Counted from the stretch's first letter, positions 9,590 to 18,939 are shown. The stretch: DNA of 64,000 nt from Stakelama saccharophila (GCF_032229225.1 NZ_CP135076.1:1-64000), one strand, 5' to 3'. Program-made: numbers and translations. Notes: generated by a model not told the origin, from the letters alone.

Positions 9590-10210
9590 ATGGCGGAAAC
9601 TGACGGCAAGGCTGCCGAAGCTCCGAAGAAATCCGGAAAGATGAAGACATTGGTGCTTGTGATCGGCGGCATCGTGCTGCTGCTCGGCGGCGGCCTGGGC
9701 GCGGGCCTGTACGCGGCGCAGTCCGGCCTGATCGGCGGCGGCGCAGCGACGACCGCTCACGCCCCCGACGTACCGCAACTGGTCCCGAAGTCTGAGGAAA
9801 AGCGCGTCGCCATCGGCGGTGACGGCGAAGGTGGGCACGGCGAAGGCGGCGGCGAGACGCATGGCGCTCCCACCGGCGTGGGCGGCGATAAATATGCGTC
9901 CAATTACTACGCCATGGACAAGGAGTTCACTTCCAACCTGCGCGACAGCGTGCATTTCATCCAGGTCGGCCTGGCGGTTTCCACACCTTATGACGACCGC
10001 GTGCTGGAGAGCCTGAAAACGCACGAAATCGCCGTGCGTTCGGCCGTCCTGATGGCGCTCGGGGATACGCCGGAGGACGAGGTCTTCTCCATGCAGGGCA
10101 AGCGCAAGCTGCAGAAGCGGCTGCGCGATTCGATCAACCACACGCTCGAGCAGAAGGAAGGCTTCGGCGGGATTGGTAACGTCTATTTTACCAATTTTGT
10201 TGTTCAGTGA
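9590..10210 (+). CDS. fliL: flagellar basal body-associated protein FliL
   Basis: Single-pass inner-membrane protein (206 aa) that supports stator function next to the MS ring. A Lys-rich cytoplasmic start is followed by one hydrophobic segment at about 16-42, a Gly/His-rich linker (about 70-100) and the FliL periplasmic domain. That domain has LRDSVHFIQVGLAVSTPYDDRV, DTPEDEVFSMQGKRKLQKRL and the C-terminal YFTNFVVQ. The linker is longer and more glycine-rich than in many FliL proteins. It lies 15 bases after fliK with RBS GAAAGGA, and 6 bases before fliM. Confidence 0.93.
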   Translation: MAETDGKAAEAPKKSGKMKTLVLVIGGIVLLLGGGLGAGLYAAQSGLIGGGAATTAHAPDVPQLVPKSEEKRVAIGGDGEGGHGEGGGETHGAPTGVGGDKYASNYYAMDKEFTSNLRDSVHFIQVGLAVSTPYDDRVLESLKTHEIAVRSAVLMALGDTPEDEVFSMQGKRKLQKRLRDSINHTLEQKEGFGGIGNVYFTNFVVQ

Positions 10211-10216
10211 CCGTGC

Positions 10217-11167
10217 ATGGTTAACACCGATTCACCCGAAGCGCCGACGGAACGGCGGCAGCAGCCCAGGGCCGATGCGGAGCACGCACCGGTCTTTGCG
10301 GGCTCCAGTCTGAATCCGTTCGGCGATCTGCACACGCTCCAGCACCTGTCGGCGCGGCTCGCGCGCGGGATGCGGCGCGTGTTCGAGCCCATGCTCGGCC
10401 GTGCGGTGCGGAGCTGGGCGGAACCGGTGAGCGTGCAACGATTTGCCGATTACTGCGCGGAACGCGAGCAGGGGCTGACGGCGTGGCTGCCGCTGGCGAT
10501 GTCGCCGGGCGGCGGCCAGGCGCTGCTGGTCCTGGACGGCCGCTTCGTCCTCGAACTGCTCGATCGCTTCTTCGGCGGCAATGGCGACGGGCCGAGCACA
10601 ATGCCCGCCGAGTTCTCCGCCGCCGCCGAATCCATGGTCCACCGCCTGGCCCGGATGATGGACGGGCCGATCACCAGCGCCTGGGAACCGGTGGCGCGGA
10701 TCGGTTTCGAAGCGACCAGCCTGGAAACCAATCCGGTGATGCTGTCCACGATCGACAGCGACGATCCGATGGTGATCACGCGCTTCGGCATCGCCGCCGA
10801 CGGCGCGAAGCCGGAATTCGTCGATCTGCTCTATCCCGTGTCGGCGCTGAAGCCGTTCGGTGCGGAACTGACGGCGAAGGTCCACGGCCGCTCGGCCGAG
10901 CCCGACCCGCGCTGGAACAACGGCCTGACGCGCGCGGCGATGAAAGTGCGCTTCAAGGTCCGCTCCGTGCTCGCCGAGCCGACGATCACCATCGGACAAC
11001 TGATGGAGCTTCGCGAAGGCGACGTCATCCCCATCCGCGTCGATCGCGACGTGCCGGTCATGGTCGCCAACAACCGCATCGGCGCGGGCACCGTGGGCAC
11101 GGCGAACGGACGCGCGGCGATCCGCATCAATTCGCTCGACCATTTCGATGAAGAGGACTTCCAATGA
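10217..11167 (+). CDS. fliM: flagellar motor switch protein FliM
   Basis: C-ring protein (316 aa) that binds CheY-P in the family. The middle CheC-like domain and the C-terminal SpoA domain (GDVIPIRVDRDVPVMVANN, then GTVGTANGRAAIRI) are recognisable. The usual N-terminal CheY-binding LSQ(D/E)EIDALL peptide is not evident: the first 30 residues read SPEAPTERRQQPRADAEHAP, so the CheY docking mode may differ. The gene overlaps fliN by 4 bases. FliM is favoured over a FliN fusion because length and domain order are those of FliM. Confidence 0.88.
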   Translation: MVNTDSPEAPTERRQQPRADAEHAPVFAGSSLNPFGDLHTLQHLSARLARGMRRVFEPMLGRAVRSWAEPVSVQRFADYCAEREQGLTAWLPLAMSPGGGQALLVLDGRFVLELLDRFFGGNGDGPSTMPAEFSAAAESMVHRLARMMDGPITSAWEPVARIGFEATSLETNPVMLSTIDSDDPMVITRFGIAADGAKPEFVDLLYPVSALKPFGAELTAKVHGRSAEPDPRWNNGLTRAAMKVRFKVRSVLAEPTITIGQLMELREGDVIPIRVDRDVPVMVANNRIGAGTVGTANGRAAIRINSLDHFDEEDFQ

Positions 11168-11463
11168 ACGACATGACGGGAAGCTTCCCGACCGACGGCG
11201 CGGTGGCCGCCAATTTCCGGCTGCTGCAGGATGTCGAGGTCAAGCTGACGGTCGAGATCGGTTCGACCCATCTGACGCTGCGCGAATTGCTGGCGCTGGG
11301 CGAATCGAGCGTGATCGAGCTCGACCGCCAGTCGAACGAGCTGCTCGACCTGTTCGTCAACGGCACGCTGATCGGCCGCGGCGAAGTGGTGACGGTGGGT
11401 GACCGCTTCGGCATCCGCATGACCGAGCTCGTCAGCCCCGAGCGGCGGGTCGCCAAGCTGTGA
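11164..11463 (+). CDS. fliN: flagellar motor switch protein FliN
   Basis: SpoA-domain protein of 99 aa forming the base of the C-ring. The sequence [20 protein letters not shown] followed by [20 protein letters not shown] and [20 protein letters not shown] is the classic FliN domain with almost no extension. It overlaps fliM upstream (ATGA) and fliO downstream (GTGA), so translation is probably coupled across all three. Confidence 0.96.
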   Translation: MNDMTGSFPTDGAVAANFRLLQDVEVKLTVEIGSTHLTLRELLALGESSVIELDRQSNELLDLFVNGTLIGRGEVVTVGDRFGIRMTELVSPERRVAKL

Positions 11464-11714
11464 TCTGGGCCTATGTCCTGAAGCTGGTCATCCTGCTGCC
11501 GCTGGTCTGCGGCCTCCTGATCGCGTGCCTGTGGGCATGGCGCAAGCTGGAGGCGCGGCTGCCGGGACAGCAGGGAGACAAGCTCCTCCAGGTCAGGGAA
11601 ACCATGATGATCTCCCCCGGCACCCGGCTTGCGGTGATCGAGTTCGAGGGGAGGCGCCTGCTCGTCTCCGTCGCCCGCGGCAACGTCGCGTTGATCGACA
11701 AGGCCGATCGATGA
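11460..11714 (+). CDS. fliO: flagellar biosynthesis protein FliO
   Basis: Short membrane protein (84 aa) that helps assemble the FliP ring. One hydrophobic helix covers residues 3-25, followed by a small cytoplasmic domain with [20 protein letters not shown]. The start is GTG, chosen because it overlaps the fliN stop as GTGA and no better start exists. The stop overlaps the fliP ATG (ATGA). Family conservation is weak; order and topology support the call. Confidence 0.87.
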   Translation: MIWAYVLKLVILLPLVCGLLIACLWAWRKLEARLPGQQGDKLLQVRETMMISPGTRLAVIEFEGRRLLVSVARGNVALIDKADR

Positions 11715-12535
11715 CGTCCAGCCTATTTCCGCGACGAGGGTCGCTCGCCGCGCGCAGCCTGGGGCTGCTCGTCGCGCTGCTGATCGCGATTCTGCTGGCG
11801 CATCCCGCGCTGGCCCAGACGCCCGCGCCCGCTGCGCCGGCCGCACCCGGCGTCGGCGACGCGCTCGACCGCGCGCTCGGCGATCTGGGCGGTGGCCAGG
11901 ATGCGCCGCTCGCACTGTCGCTTCAGATACTCATCATCATGGGGCTTCTGTCGGTTCTGCCCGGCATCCTCCTGATGATGACCAGCTTCACCCGCATCGT
12001 CATCGTGCTCGCGGTGCTCCGTCAGGCGCTTGGCCTGCAGCAGACGCCGCCGAACCAGGTGCTGGTCGGGCTGGCGCTGTTCCTATCTCTGTTCGTGATG
12101 GCGCCGACCATTTCGCAGATCAACGAGGCCGCGATCCAGCCCTATGCCGATGGACAGATCAGTGCGACCCAGATGATCGAGAGCGGCGGCAGGCCGCTGC
12201 ACGCCTTCATGATGAAGCAGACGCGCAAGCGCGACCTCACCATGTTCGCCGACATGGCGAACAGCGGTCCGTACAGCTCGGCCACCGACGTGCCCTATTC
12301 GGTATTGCTGCCGGCCTATGTGACGAGCGAGCTGAAGACCGCGTTCCAGATCGGATTCCTCATTTTCCTGCCCTTCATCATCATCGATCTCGTCGTCGCG
12401 ACCGTGCTGATGTCGCTGGGCATGATGATGCTGTCGCCGACCATCATCTCGCTGCCGTTCAAGCTCCTGCTCTTCGTCCTCGTCGACGGCTGGGCGCTGA
12501 CGATGGGCAGCCTCGCCAACAGCTTCGTGCGATAG
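11711..12535 (+). CDS. fliP: flagellar export gate protein FliP
   Basis: Core subunit of the export gate, 274 aa. A cleavable signal peptide is expected at residues 1-35 (hydrophobic run [20 protein letters not shown]), as known for FliP. Conserved segments include [20 protein letters not shown], the [14 protein letters not shown] stretch and the C-terminal [20 protein letters not shown]. The open frame extends further upstream, but the ATG overlapping the fliO stop gives the normal length and signal peptide. Confidence 0.96.
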   Translation: MTSSLFPRRGSLAARSLGLLVALLIAILLAHPALAQTPAPAAPAAPGVGDALDRALGDLGGGQDAPLALSLQILIIMGLLSVLPGILLMMTSFTRIVIVLAVLRQALGLQQTPPNQVLVGLALFLSLFVMAPTISQINEAAIQPYADGQISATQMIESGGRPLHAFMMKQTRKRDLTMFADMANSGPYSSATDVPYSVLLPAYVTSELKTAFQIGFLIFLPFIIIDLVVATVLMSLGMMMLSPTIISLPFKLLLFVLVDGWALTMGSLANSFVR

Positions 12536-12539
12536 CCTC

Positions 12540-12809
12540 ATGGACGCCGATTACTTCCTCTCGGTCGGGCGTCAGGCGCTCTGGATCCTCGCTCTGGTCT
12601 CCGCGCCGGTGCTGCTTCCCGCGCTTATCACCGGCCTGATCATCGGCATGGTGCAGGCGGCGACGTCGATCAACGAGCAGACCCTGTCCTTCATCCCCAA
12701 GCTCGCCATCGTCGCCATTTCGCTGGCGATCTTCGGCGGCATGATGCTGGGGCTGCTCAGCGACTTCACCGTTTCGATCTTCGAACGCATCCCCGATCTC
12801 GTCCGATAG
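12540..12809 (+). CDS. fliQ: flagellar export gate protein FliQ
   Basis: Two-helix gate subunit of 89 aa. The motif SAPVLLPALITGLIIGMVQA followed by ATSINEQTLSFIPKL is characteristic. It starts 4 bases after fliP, and its TAG stop is directly followed by the fliR ATG with no spacer. Confidence 0.96.
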   Translation: MDADYFLSVGRQALWILALVSAPVLLPALITGLIIGMVQAATSINEQTLSFIPKLAIVAISLAIFGGMMLGLLSDFTVSIFERIPDLVR

Positions 12810-13580
12810 ATGCTCGGCTTCGGCCTCTCGATCGAGCCGCAGCTCTGGGCGCTCCTCTTCACGATGGTGCGCGTCGGCGCCGCGTTCGTCGCCGCGCCCG
12901 TGTTCGGCGCGGTGTCGATCCCGTTGCCGGTGCGCATCACGCTATCGGGCGCCATCGCCGTCCTCGCGCTGACTGCCGCGCACGTGCCGGTACCGGAGGA
13001 GATCTTTGCCCTGTCGACCTTCCTGTCGGTCGCGGGCGAGGCGCTGATCGGCCTCGCGCTCGGCTTCATCCTCCAGATCGCCTTTGCAGCGCCCATGGTG
13101 GCGAGCGAGGCGATCGGCATTTCCATGGGCATCGGCTTTGCCACCACGATCGATGCGCAGCACGGCGCCTCGACGCCCGCGCTCGGCAACTTCCTGTCGA
13201 TCCTGCTGACGCTGCTGTTCCTGTCCGTTGACGGGCATCTCGTGCTCGTCGAACTGATCGTGCGAAGCTACACCATGCTGCCGCCCGGAGCGTGGCTGGC
13301 GCCTGCGCAGCTCATGAACATCGCGCTGTTCGGCGGTTACGCCTTCCTCGCCGGGCTGTTGCTGGCGCTGCCGGTCGGTTTCCTGCTTCTGTGCCTAAAC
13401 GTCGTCGTCGGCATGCTGTCGCGCTCGGCGCCGGCGCTCAACCTGTTCGCGGTGGGCCTGCCCGCCAGCCTGTTCGTCGGCGTGATCGCGCTGCTCGTCG
13501 CGATGCCGGCGATGGGCGATTACATGCTGGTCATCATTCGTGAGGGGCTGGAAGCGACGCAGCGGCTGGTGCTCGGCTGA
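12810..13580 (+). CDS. fliR: flagellar export gate protein FliR
   Basis: Polytopic gate subunit of 256 aa with about six hydrophobic segments. Recognisable family features are the N-terminal MVRVGAAFVAAPVFGA, GEALIGLALGFILQI and the C-terminal LFAVGLPASLFVGV. The start follows the fliQ stop immediately; the stop shares one base with the flhB start (TGATG). Confidence 0.95.
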   Translation: MLGFGLSIEPQLWALLFTMVRVGAAFVAAPVFGAVSIPLPVRITLSGAIAVLALTAAHVPVPEEIFALSTFLSVAGEALIGLALGFILQIAFAAPMVASEAIGISMGIGFATTIDAQHGASTPALGNFLSILLTLLFLSVDGHLVLVELIVRSYTMLPPGAWLAPAQLMNIALFGGYAFLAGLLLALPVGFLLLCLNVVVGMLSRSAPALNLFAVGLPASLFVGVIALLVAMPAMGDYMLVIIREGLEATQRLVLG

Positions 13581-14722
13581 TGGCGGAGAGCAACGGCGGC
13601 GGCGAAAAGACCGAAAGCCCGACACCCAAGCGCAAACAGAAAGCGTTCGAGGACGGCCAGATCCTGCGGTCGCGCGACTTCGCAACCGCAATCGTGGTGC
13701 TGACGGGCTGTGCCTGGATGGCGCTGCTCGGCCCGTCGCTGATGGCGGCGTGCAAGGCCGTGCTGGTCGCATGCTTCACCTTCGGACCCGCCGATGTCGC
13801 CGACTTCGACCCGCTGCGCCCGCTCGCGGATTCCGGCTGGCGGCTGCTGCCCTCGCTCGGCGGACTGTTCGCGCTGACCATCCTCGTCGCGGTGGCGGGG
13901 CAAGCGGTGCTGAGCGGGGTGAAGTTCAACGGCAAGCTGCTGGCCCCCAAGCCGTCGCGCCTCAACCCCGCCTCGGGCGTCAAGCGCATGTTCGGACCGC
14001 AAGGCATGATCGAACTGGGCAAGTCGCTCATGAAGGTGATCCTGCTCGGCGCGATCGGCTTCACCATGCTGTGGTCGACCGCGCACCGGGCGATGGGGCT
14101 GGTGTCCTCCGACCTGGAAGGCGCTGTCGGCGCGCTCGGCCAGGACTTCATCATGCTGCTGTTCGCCATGGCCGCGGGACTGGCCATGATCGCCGCCGTC
14201 GATCTGCCGATCGCCCTCTTTCGACATCTGAACCAGCTCAAGATGACCAAGCAGGAGGTGAAGGACGAGCACAAGGAAACGGAAGGCTCGCCGGAAGCCA
14301 AGCAGGCGCTGCGCGGCAAGCAGCGCGAGGTGATGAAGCGCTCCTTTCGCAAGGCCGTCGCCGAGGCGCATGTCGTGCTCACCAACCCGACGCATTTCTC
14401 CGTCGCCTTGCGCTATGACGCCGGCCGCGACCAGGTGCCCGTCGTCGTCGCCAAGGGCCGGGGCGAGACCGCGCTCGCCCTGCGCGAACTCGCGCGTGAA
14501 TTCGAGGTGCCGACGCTCGAATCGCCGGCGCTGGCGCGCGCGGTCTATTTCACCAGCCGCGAGGGGCAGGAGGTTCGCGACGACCTGTATCAGGCGATCG
14601 CCGTGGCGCTGGCTTTCATCTTCAACGTGAACGCCCGGGCCGGCGGGTCGCCGCCGGCGATCGACGTGCCCGAAACCGCGCGGTTCGACGAACATGGGCA
14701 GCGGGATGGCAGCACTTCCTAA
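13580..14722 (+). CDS. flhB: flagellar export switch protein FlhB
   Basis: Substrate-specificity switch, 380 aa. Four membrane segments precede a cytoplasmic domain containing the self-cleavage motif NPTH at about residues 269-272 (in VLTNPTHFSVALRY). The N-terminus begins with the ESPTPKRKQKAFEDGQILRS pattern. The tail after ~355 is short and divergent. It is placed directly after fliR, as in many proteobacteria, rather than in a separate flhBA operon; flhA is not in this window. Confidence 0.97.
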   Translation: MAESNGGGEKTESPTPKRKQKAFEDGQILRSRDFATAIVVLTGCAWMALLGPSLMAACKAVLVACFTFGPADVADFDPLRPLADSGWRLLPSLGGLFALTILVAVAGQAVLSGVKFNGKLLAPKPSRLNPASGVKRMFGPQGMIELGKSLMKVILLGAIGFTMLWSTAHRAMGLVSSDLEGAVGALGQDFIMLLFAMAAGLAMIAAVDLPIALFRHLNQLKMTKQEVKDEHKETEGSPEAKQALRGKQREVMKRSFRKAVAEAHVVLTNPTHFSVALRYDAGRDQVPVVVAKGRGETALALRELAREFEVPTLESPALARAVYFTSREGQEVRDDLYQAIAVALAFIFNVNARAGGSPPAIDVPETARFDEHGQRDGSTS

Positions 14723-14770
14723 AGCCGGCGGGCCGCCGGTCGTTATCCGGTGGGTAGGGGACAAACGCGC

Positions 14771-16204
14771 ATGACCGACTCGATCCTGAACGCACTCGGC
14801 ACCGGCTCGGGCATCGACACCAAGTCGATGATCGAAAGCCTGGTCGATGCGCAGTTCGCCGCCAAGGACCAGCAGCTTTCCACCCGCATCGACACGCTCA
14901 ACACCCGGATTTCCGGCGTGTCCGAACTCAAGAGCGGTATCCGCGGCTTCGCCGACGCGCTCAACGCCCTCGCCGAGGGCGGCTCGCTCACCAGCCAGCC
15001 GAGCAGCAGCGACAGCGCGATCGTGCAGGTCAGCACGCTGCCGGGCGCGAAATTGTCCGGCCTCGACACCTCTCTCGAGGTGCAACAGCTCGCCAAGGCA
15101 CAGGTCGTCAATTCCGGCGCGTTCGCCGACAGCAGCGCGACGGTCGGCAAGGGTACGCTGACCCTGACCTTCGGCACGGCGACGGTGGATGCAGGCGGCG
15201 CGATGACCGGCTTCACCGCCGGCGGCGCAAGCGCCGTCGACATCACCATCGACGACAGCAATTCCAGCCTCGACGGCATCGCCGCCGCGATCAACGCGAA
15301 GAATGCCGGGGTCACGGCGAGTATCGTCAGCGATGCCGACGGCGCCCGGCTGATCCTGAAGGGACAGACCGGCGCCGAACAGGCCTTCACCCTGACCGCA
15401 ACCGAGGATGCGACGGCGCCGGGCCTGTCGGCGCTGAATGTCGGCACCGGCGCAAGCGGCACCACCGTCAGCACCGCGGCGCAGGATGCGCTCGTCACGG
15501 TCGATGGCGTGTCGCTCAAGCGCTCCACCAACCAGGTGAAGGACCTCATCGCGGGCGTCCAACTCGACCTGCGATCGGCCAGTCCGGGGACGACGGTAAC
15601 GATCGGCAGCAGCCTGCCGACCGCGAACCTGCGCCAGGCGGTCGTCAACTTCGTCGACACCTACAACAGCCTGATGGCGTCGGTGCAAAGTCATCTCGAT
15701 CCCAAGACAGGCGACCTGACGAGCGACACGGCGACGAAATCGCTGCGCCAGTCGCTGTCGCAACTCACCGTCGTCAACCTGGTCAATGACGGGGTGGCGG
15801 GCGAACCGTCCACCTTGGCCGAGATCGGCGTCGGCACCAACCGGGACGGTACGCTCAGCGTCAACACGGACGTGCTCGACAAGATGCTGACCAGCCATGC
15901 GGATACGGTCGAAAAGATGTTTTCGCCCGGGCTGCTGTCGACCGGCGACGGCCTTCCCGCGGCGCTGGAGGCGATCGCGACGCGCGCCACGAGTTCCTTC
16001 TTCGGCCTGGGCGCCAGCGAGAAGCTCTACAATTCGCAGATCGACGATGCGACCGAGGCGCAGGAAGAGGCTGCCGCCGACGCCACGCAGATGCGCGAGC
16101 GGCTGACCCAGCAATTCGCGAGTATGGACGCGAAGGTCGCGGCCTATAAATCGACGCAGACGTTTCTGGAGAACCAGATCGAGGCGTGGAACGCGGATAG
16201 CTGA
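14771..16204 (+). CDS. fliD: flagellar hook-associated protein 2 (filament cap) FliD
   Basis: Cap protein of 477 aa that promotes flagellin polymerisation outside the cell. The N-terminal FliD domain starts LNALGTGSGIDTKSMIESLV. The C-terminal region has NFVDTYNSLMASVQSHLDPK and the terminal heptad-rich helix from about residue 410. A GTG 21 bases upstream keeps the frame open, but the ATG at 14771 lies behind GGGTAGGGGA and begins exactly at the family start. fliS follows 8 bases later. Confidence 0.94.
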   Translation: MTDSILNALGTGSGIDTKSMIESLVDAQFAAKDQQLSTRIDTLNTRISGVSELKSGIRGFADALNALAEGGSLTSQPSSSDSAIVQVSTLPGAKLSGLDTSLEVQQLAKAQVVNSGAFADSSATVGKGTLTLTFGTATVDAGGAMTGFTAGGASAVDITIDDSNSSLDGIAAAINAKNAGVTASIVSDADGARLILKGQTGAEQAFTLTATEDATAPGLSALNVGTGASGTTVSTAAQDALVTVDGVSLKRSTNQVKDLIAGVQLDLRSASPGTTVTIGSSLPTANLRQAVVNFVDTYNSLMASVQSHLDPKTGDLTSDTATKSLRQSLSQLTVVNLVNDGVAGEPSTLAEIGVGTNRDGTLSVNTDVLDKMLTSHADTVEKMFSPGLLSTGDGLPAALEAIATRATSSFFGLGASEKLYNSQIDDATEAQEEAAADATQMRERLTQQFASMDAKVAAYKSTQTFLENQIEAWNADS

Positions 16205-16212
16205 GGCCGGCC

Positions 16213-16611
16213 ATGTATCGCTATGCCACCGCGCTTGCCGGCAATCCGGCCGAGACCTATCGCCAGATCGACCTGGTGTCGCGCGCCGGTGGCGCCGATC
16301 CGCACCAGCTTGTCGGCCTCTTGTACGAAGAAGGCGTTCGCGCGCTGGAGACCGCGGCCTGGGCGGTCGAGAACAAGCAATACCAGATCAAGTCGGAGCG
16401 CATCACCCGCGCGACCGCCATCCTGTTCGCCCTAGAATCCGGTCTCGACTTCACTCGCGGCGGGGACGTCTCGCGAACGCTCGCCACGCTCTATCGCGGC
16501 TTGCGCGAAAGCGTGGTCGCCGCGAGCATCGGACAGGATCCCGCGCCCTTTCGCACCGCCGCGCAGAGCCTGCGCGAAATCGCGGAAGCCTGGGCCAGCG
16601 TTCGCGCCTGA
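16213..16611 (+). CDS. fliS: flagellar export chaperone FliS
   Basis: Four-helix chaperone for flagellin, 132 aa. It starts MYRYATALAGNPAETYRQI, followed by GGADPHQLVGLLYEEGVRAL and an internal ARATAILFALESGLDF-like segment, all as in FliS. It is the last gene of the flagellar run; the following gene is unrelated. Confidence 0.92.
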   Translation: MYRYATALAGNPAETYRQIDLVSRAGGADPHQLVGLLYEEGVRALETAAWAVENKQYQIKSERITRATAILFALESGLDFTRGGDVSRTLATLYRGLRESVVAASIGQDPAPFRTAAQSLREIAEAWASVRA

Positions 16612-16660
16612 TCCCGCGGCACGGGTGGCATCGCGCCGCGCTTTCGTCTAGCGCGGGCGC

Positions 16661-17197
16661 ATGAAGCAACCGCATATCGTCGCCCTGGGCGGCACGCTGC
16701 GCCCGCAATCCGCCACCGGCGCGCTGCTCGACGCAGCGCTGTCGATCGCCGCCGAATCGGGCGCACGCACGACGCTGCTCACCGGTGACGTCATCGCCTT
16801 TCCCAATTTCGAGCCCGAGGAAGCGCTGGCCAGCGATGCGATCACCCGGTTTCTCGACGTGCTGCGCAGCGCCGACGGGCTGATTATCGGCTCGCCCGGC
16901 TATCATGGGTCGCTGTCGGGCATGGTCAAGAATGCACTCGATCACGTCGAATTGCTCCGCGGGGACGAGCGGGTCTATTTCGATGGCATGCCGGTGGGGC
17001 TGATCGCGACCGCCGGTGGTTGGCAGGCGGCGGTATCGACGCTGGAAGCGCTGCGCACCATCGTCCACGCGCTGCGCGGATGGCCGACGCCGCTGGGCGT
17101 CGCCGTGAATACCGGCGAGCGGGGCGACTGCGTGGCCGCGGCCGAGCCGCAATTGCGGCTGATGCTCAATCAGATGCGCTGGTTCCTCGACCGCTGA
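16661..17197 (+). CDS. NADPH-dependent FMN reductase family protein
   Basis: Flavodoxin-like FMN-binding reductase, 178 aa. The N-terminal GGTLRPQSATGALLDAAL forms the phosphate-binding loop, and the family hallmark GSPGYHGSLSGMVKNALDHV lies at about 77-96. Such proteins reduce FMN or quinones with NAD(P)H; the substrate cannot be told from sequence. It converges on zntB with a 9-base gap. Confidence 0.87.
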   Translation: MKQPHIVALGGTLRPQSATGALLDAALSIAAESGARTTLLTGDVIAFPNFEPEEALASDAITRFLDVLRSADGLIIGSPGYHGSLSGMVKNALDHVELLRGDERVYFDGMPVGLIATAGGWQAAVSTLEALRTIVHALRGWPTPLGVAVNTGERGDCVAAAEPQLRLMLNQMRWFLDR

Positions 17198-17206
17198 CCG
17201 GCGGGC

Positions 17207-18163
17207 TCAACGGCGGAACCAGTGCCGCCTGGCGAAATACGCGGTGATGGCCAGCGCGAGCACGGCACAGACGAGAACGACGCCGGCGAACGCCCAGGAC
17301 CGATGCGCGAACGGGATGCCGCTTACATTCATGCCCAGCAGCCCCGTAAGAAAGGTCAACGGCAGGAAGACCATGGCGACGACCGCGATGATCAGCGAGC
17401 GCTGATCGATCTGTTCGGCGCGCAGGTCGGTCAGCGTTTCGTGTATGAGCGCCGCCCGCTCGCGAATGCTTTCCAGTTCCTCCGCCATGCGCGCGGCCCG
17501 GTCCGCCGCCGCGCCCAGGTGCAGCCGGTCATCCTCGGCCAGCCAGGGAACCTCGATGGTAGCCAGCTTTTCCAGCGCTGAACGCTGCGGATAGAGGAAG
17601 CGGCGATAGCCGATCGCCTCGATCCGGACGTGGTTGACGCGGCGGCGCAGGGCGAAGGCATTGTCGGCTTCGAGGCGTTCCTCGCAATCGTCCAGCGAAT
17701 CGCCCAGATCGGCAACGGCGGGGTCCAGCTCGTTCGTGATCGCCGTGGCGATGGCGGCGATCAGATCGCCGGGATCGTCGATTCCGCCGCCGGCAATGGC
17801 ATCGCAGACGACCGCGACGCCGTTGAGACGCTTTCGCGAAACGCTCACCACCCGGCCCTCGCGCGCATAGATTCGCACCGACGCCAGCGGATCGGAAAGC
17901 TCCCGTGCTTCGTCCGACAGGCCGCGCAGGTTGATGAAAACGCCGTCGCCGGGCGCCGGATCGCACCGCGGGCGCGTTTCGCTGGCGGTCAGCGTGTCGG
18001 CGATATGGTCGCCGAGCCCCGCCCGCTCGCACAGCCAGCGATGCGCTTCCCGGTCGTTGGCGGCGAGGTGTACCCAGACGAGATCGCCGGTCGCCCCCGG
18101 CGCGTCGTCCACCGCGACGGCATGGACGGCACCGTCCGCCACCCGGAAGGCGAAGCCGCTCAT
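17207..18163 (-). CDS. zntB: CorA-family divalent metal transporter (ZntB-like)
   Basis: Inner-membrane pentameric channel or transporter, 318 aa. A long N-terminal cytoplasmic funnel domain is followed by two C-terminal helices with the signature GMNVSGIP starting at about residue 277; the short polar loop after it (FAHRSWAF) fits ZntB better than Mg-specific CorA (GMN followed by MPE). Family knowledge suggests Zn export or uptake driven by protons. The start overlaps the upstream cysG-like gene (ATGA), placing it last in an operon with lysA and argH. Confidence 0.87.
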   Translation of the reverse strand: MSGFAFRVADGAVHAVAVDDAPGATGDLVWVHLAANDREAHRWLCERAGLGDHIADTLTASETRPRCDPAPGDGVFINLRGLSDEARELSDPLASVRIYAREGRVVSVSRKRLNGVAVVCDAIAGGGIDDPGDLIAAIATAITNELDPAVADLGDSLDDCEERLEADNAFALRRRVNHVRIEAIGYRRFLYPQRSALEKLATIEVPWLAEDDRLHLGAAADRAARMAEELESIRERAALIHETLTDLRAEQIDQRSLIIAVVAMVFLPLTFLTGLLGMNVSGIPFAHRSWAFAGVVLVCAVLALAITAYFARRHWFRR

Positions 18164-18939
18164 CGCGCCCGGTCCAGGTCGACCGACAAGCCCGCTCCGG
18201 GATCGGCAGGCGCAGCGGCGCAGACAATCCGTTCGGCATCGGCCCGCGCCCGCTCGAGAATGCCAGCAGGCGCATCGGCGCGGTGAAAGACCCGGTCCGC
18301 GTCCGCAAGCCAGCGCGCTTCCCGCAGCGTGAGGTCATCGGGATCGGCCGAACGCAGGCGGATGGTCACCAGCCCGGCGGCCGGATCGGCCTCGGGCGCG
18401 GCAAGCCAGTCGGAAACCGCACCGGGGCCGTGCTCCGCCAGGGGGTCGAGCGGTCCGCCATCCGCCAGCGCCGCCGCGATCCGCCGCCGCCTGGCCTCGT
18501 TATCGGGCCATTGCGCCCGCATCGCGTCTCGCGCGCCGCCCATCTCCCTCGCCAATGCGCCGAGGCTCGCCGGCAGCAACGCCTCCAGCCGCTGGCGAAG
18601 CGCCGCGGCCAGTCCCGCCGATACCCCGCCGGTGGAGACCGCCACCAGCACGGGATCGCGCTCGACGATCGCCGGCAGGGTGAAATCGCAAAGCGCCGGT
18701 CGGTCGACCGCGTTCACCAGCACGCCGCGCACGCGCAACCGCGCGATCGCGGCCTGCGCTTCGGCATCGTCCGCGATCGCCACCACGGCGAGCGCCGCGC
18801 CTGCATCAACGTCGGTCACGACATCCGCGCCGGCGCGTTCCAGCAGCCGCCGCTTCGCCTCCGCCGCCGGGCCGTCGCCGAGAAGGATCACCGGCCGCCC
18901 CGCCAGCCTGAGCAGCACGGGCAGGCCGGTCATGCTCAT
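18160..18939 (-). CDS. siroheme synthase N-terminal domain protein (precorrin-2 dehydrogenase/sirohydrochlorin ferrochelatase)
   Basis: Resembles the CysG N-terminal/Met8p module: a Rossmann fold starting LRLAGRPVILLGDGPAAEAK (residues ~10-29), the VNAVDRPALCDFTLPAIVER segment and STGGVSAGLAAALRQRLEAL. In the family it oxidises precorrin-2 with NAD+ and inserts iron to give siroheme for sulfite/nitrite reductase. The methyltransferase half of CysG is absent (259 aa total), although a C-terminal extension of ~60 residues begins VTIRLRSADPDDLTLREARW and looks like a truncated start of that half. It overlaps lysA and zntB by 4 bases each. Confidence 0.82.
   Translation of the reverse strand: MSMTGLPVLLRLAGRPVILLGDGPAAEAKRRLLERAGADVVTDVDAGAALAVVAIADDAEAQAAIARLRVRGVLVNAVDRPALCDFTLPAIVERDPVLVAVSTGGVSAGLAAALRQRLEALLPASLGALAREMGGARDAMRAQWPDNEARRRRIAAALADGGPLDPLAEHGPGAVSDWLAAPEADPAAGLVTIRLRSADPDDLTLREARWLADADRVFHRADAPAGILERARADAERIVCAAAPADPGAGLSVDLDRAR

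Noticed and set aside
13520-16114. 864-codon minus-strand frame opposite flhB and fliD
   Set aside because: Low-complexity translation opposite two assigned flagellar genes.
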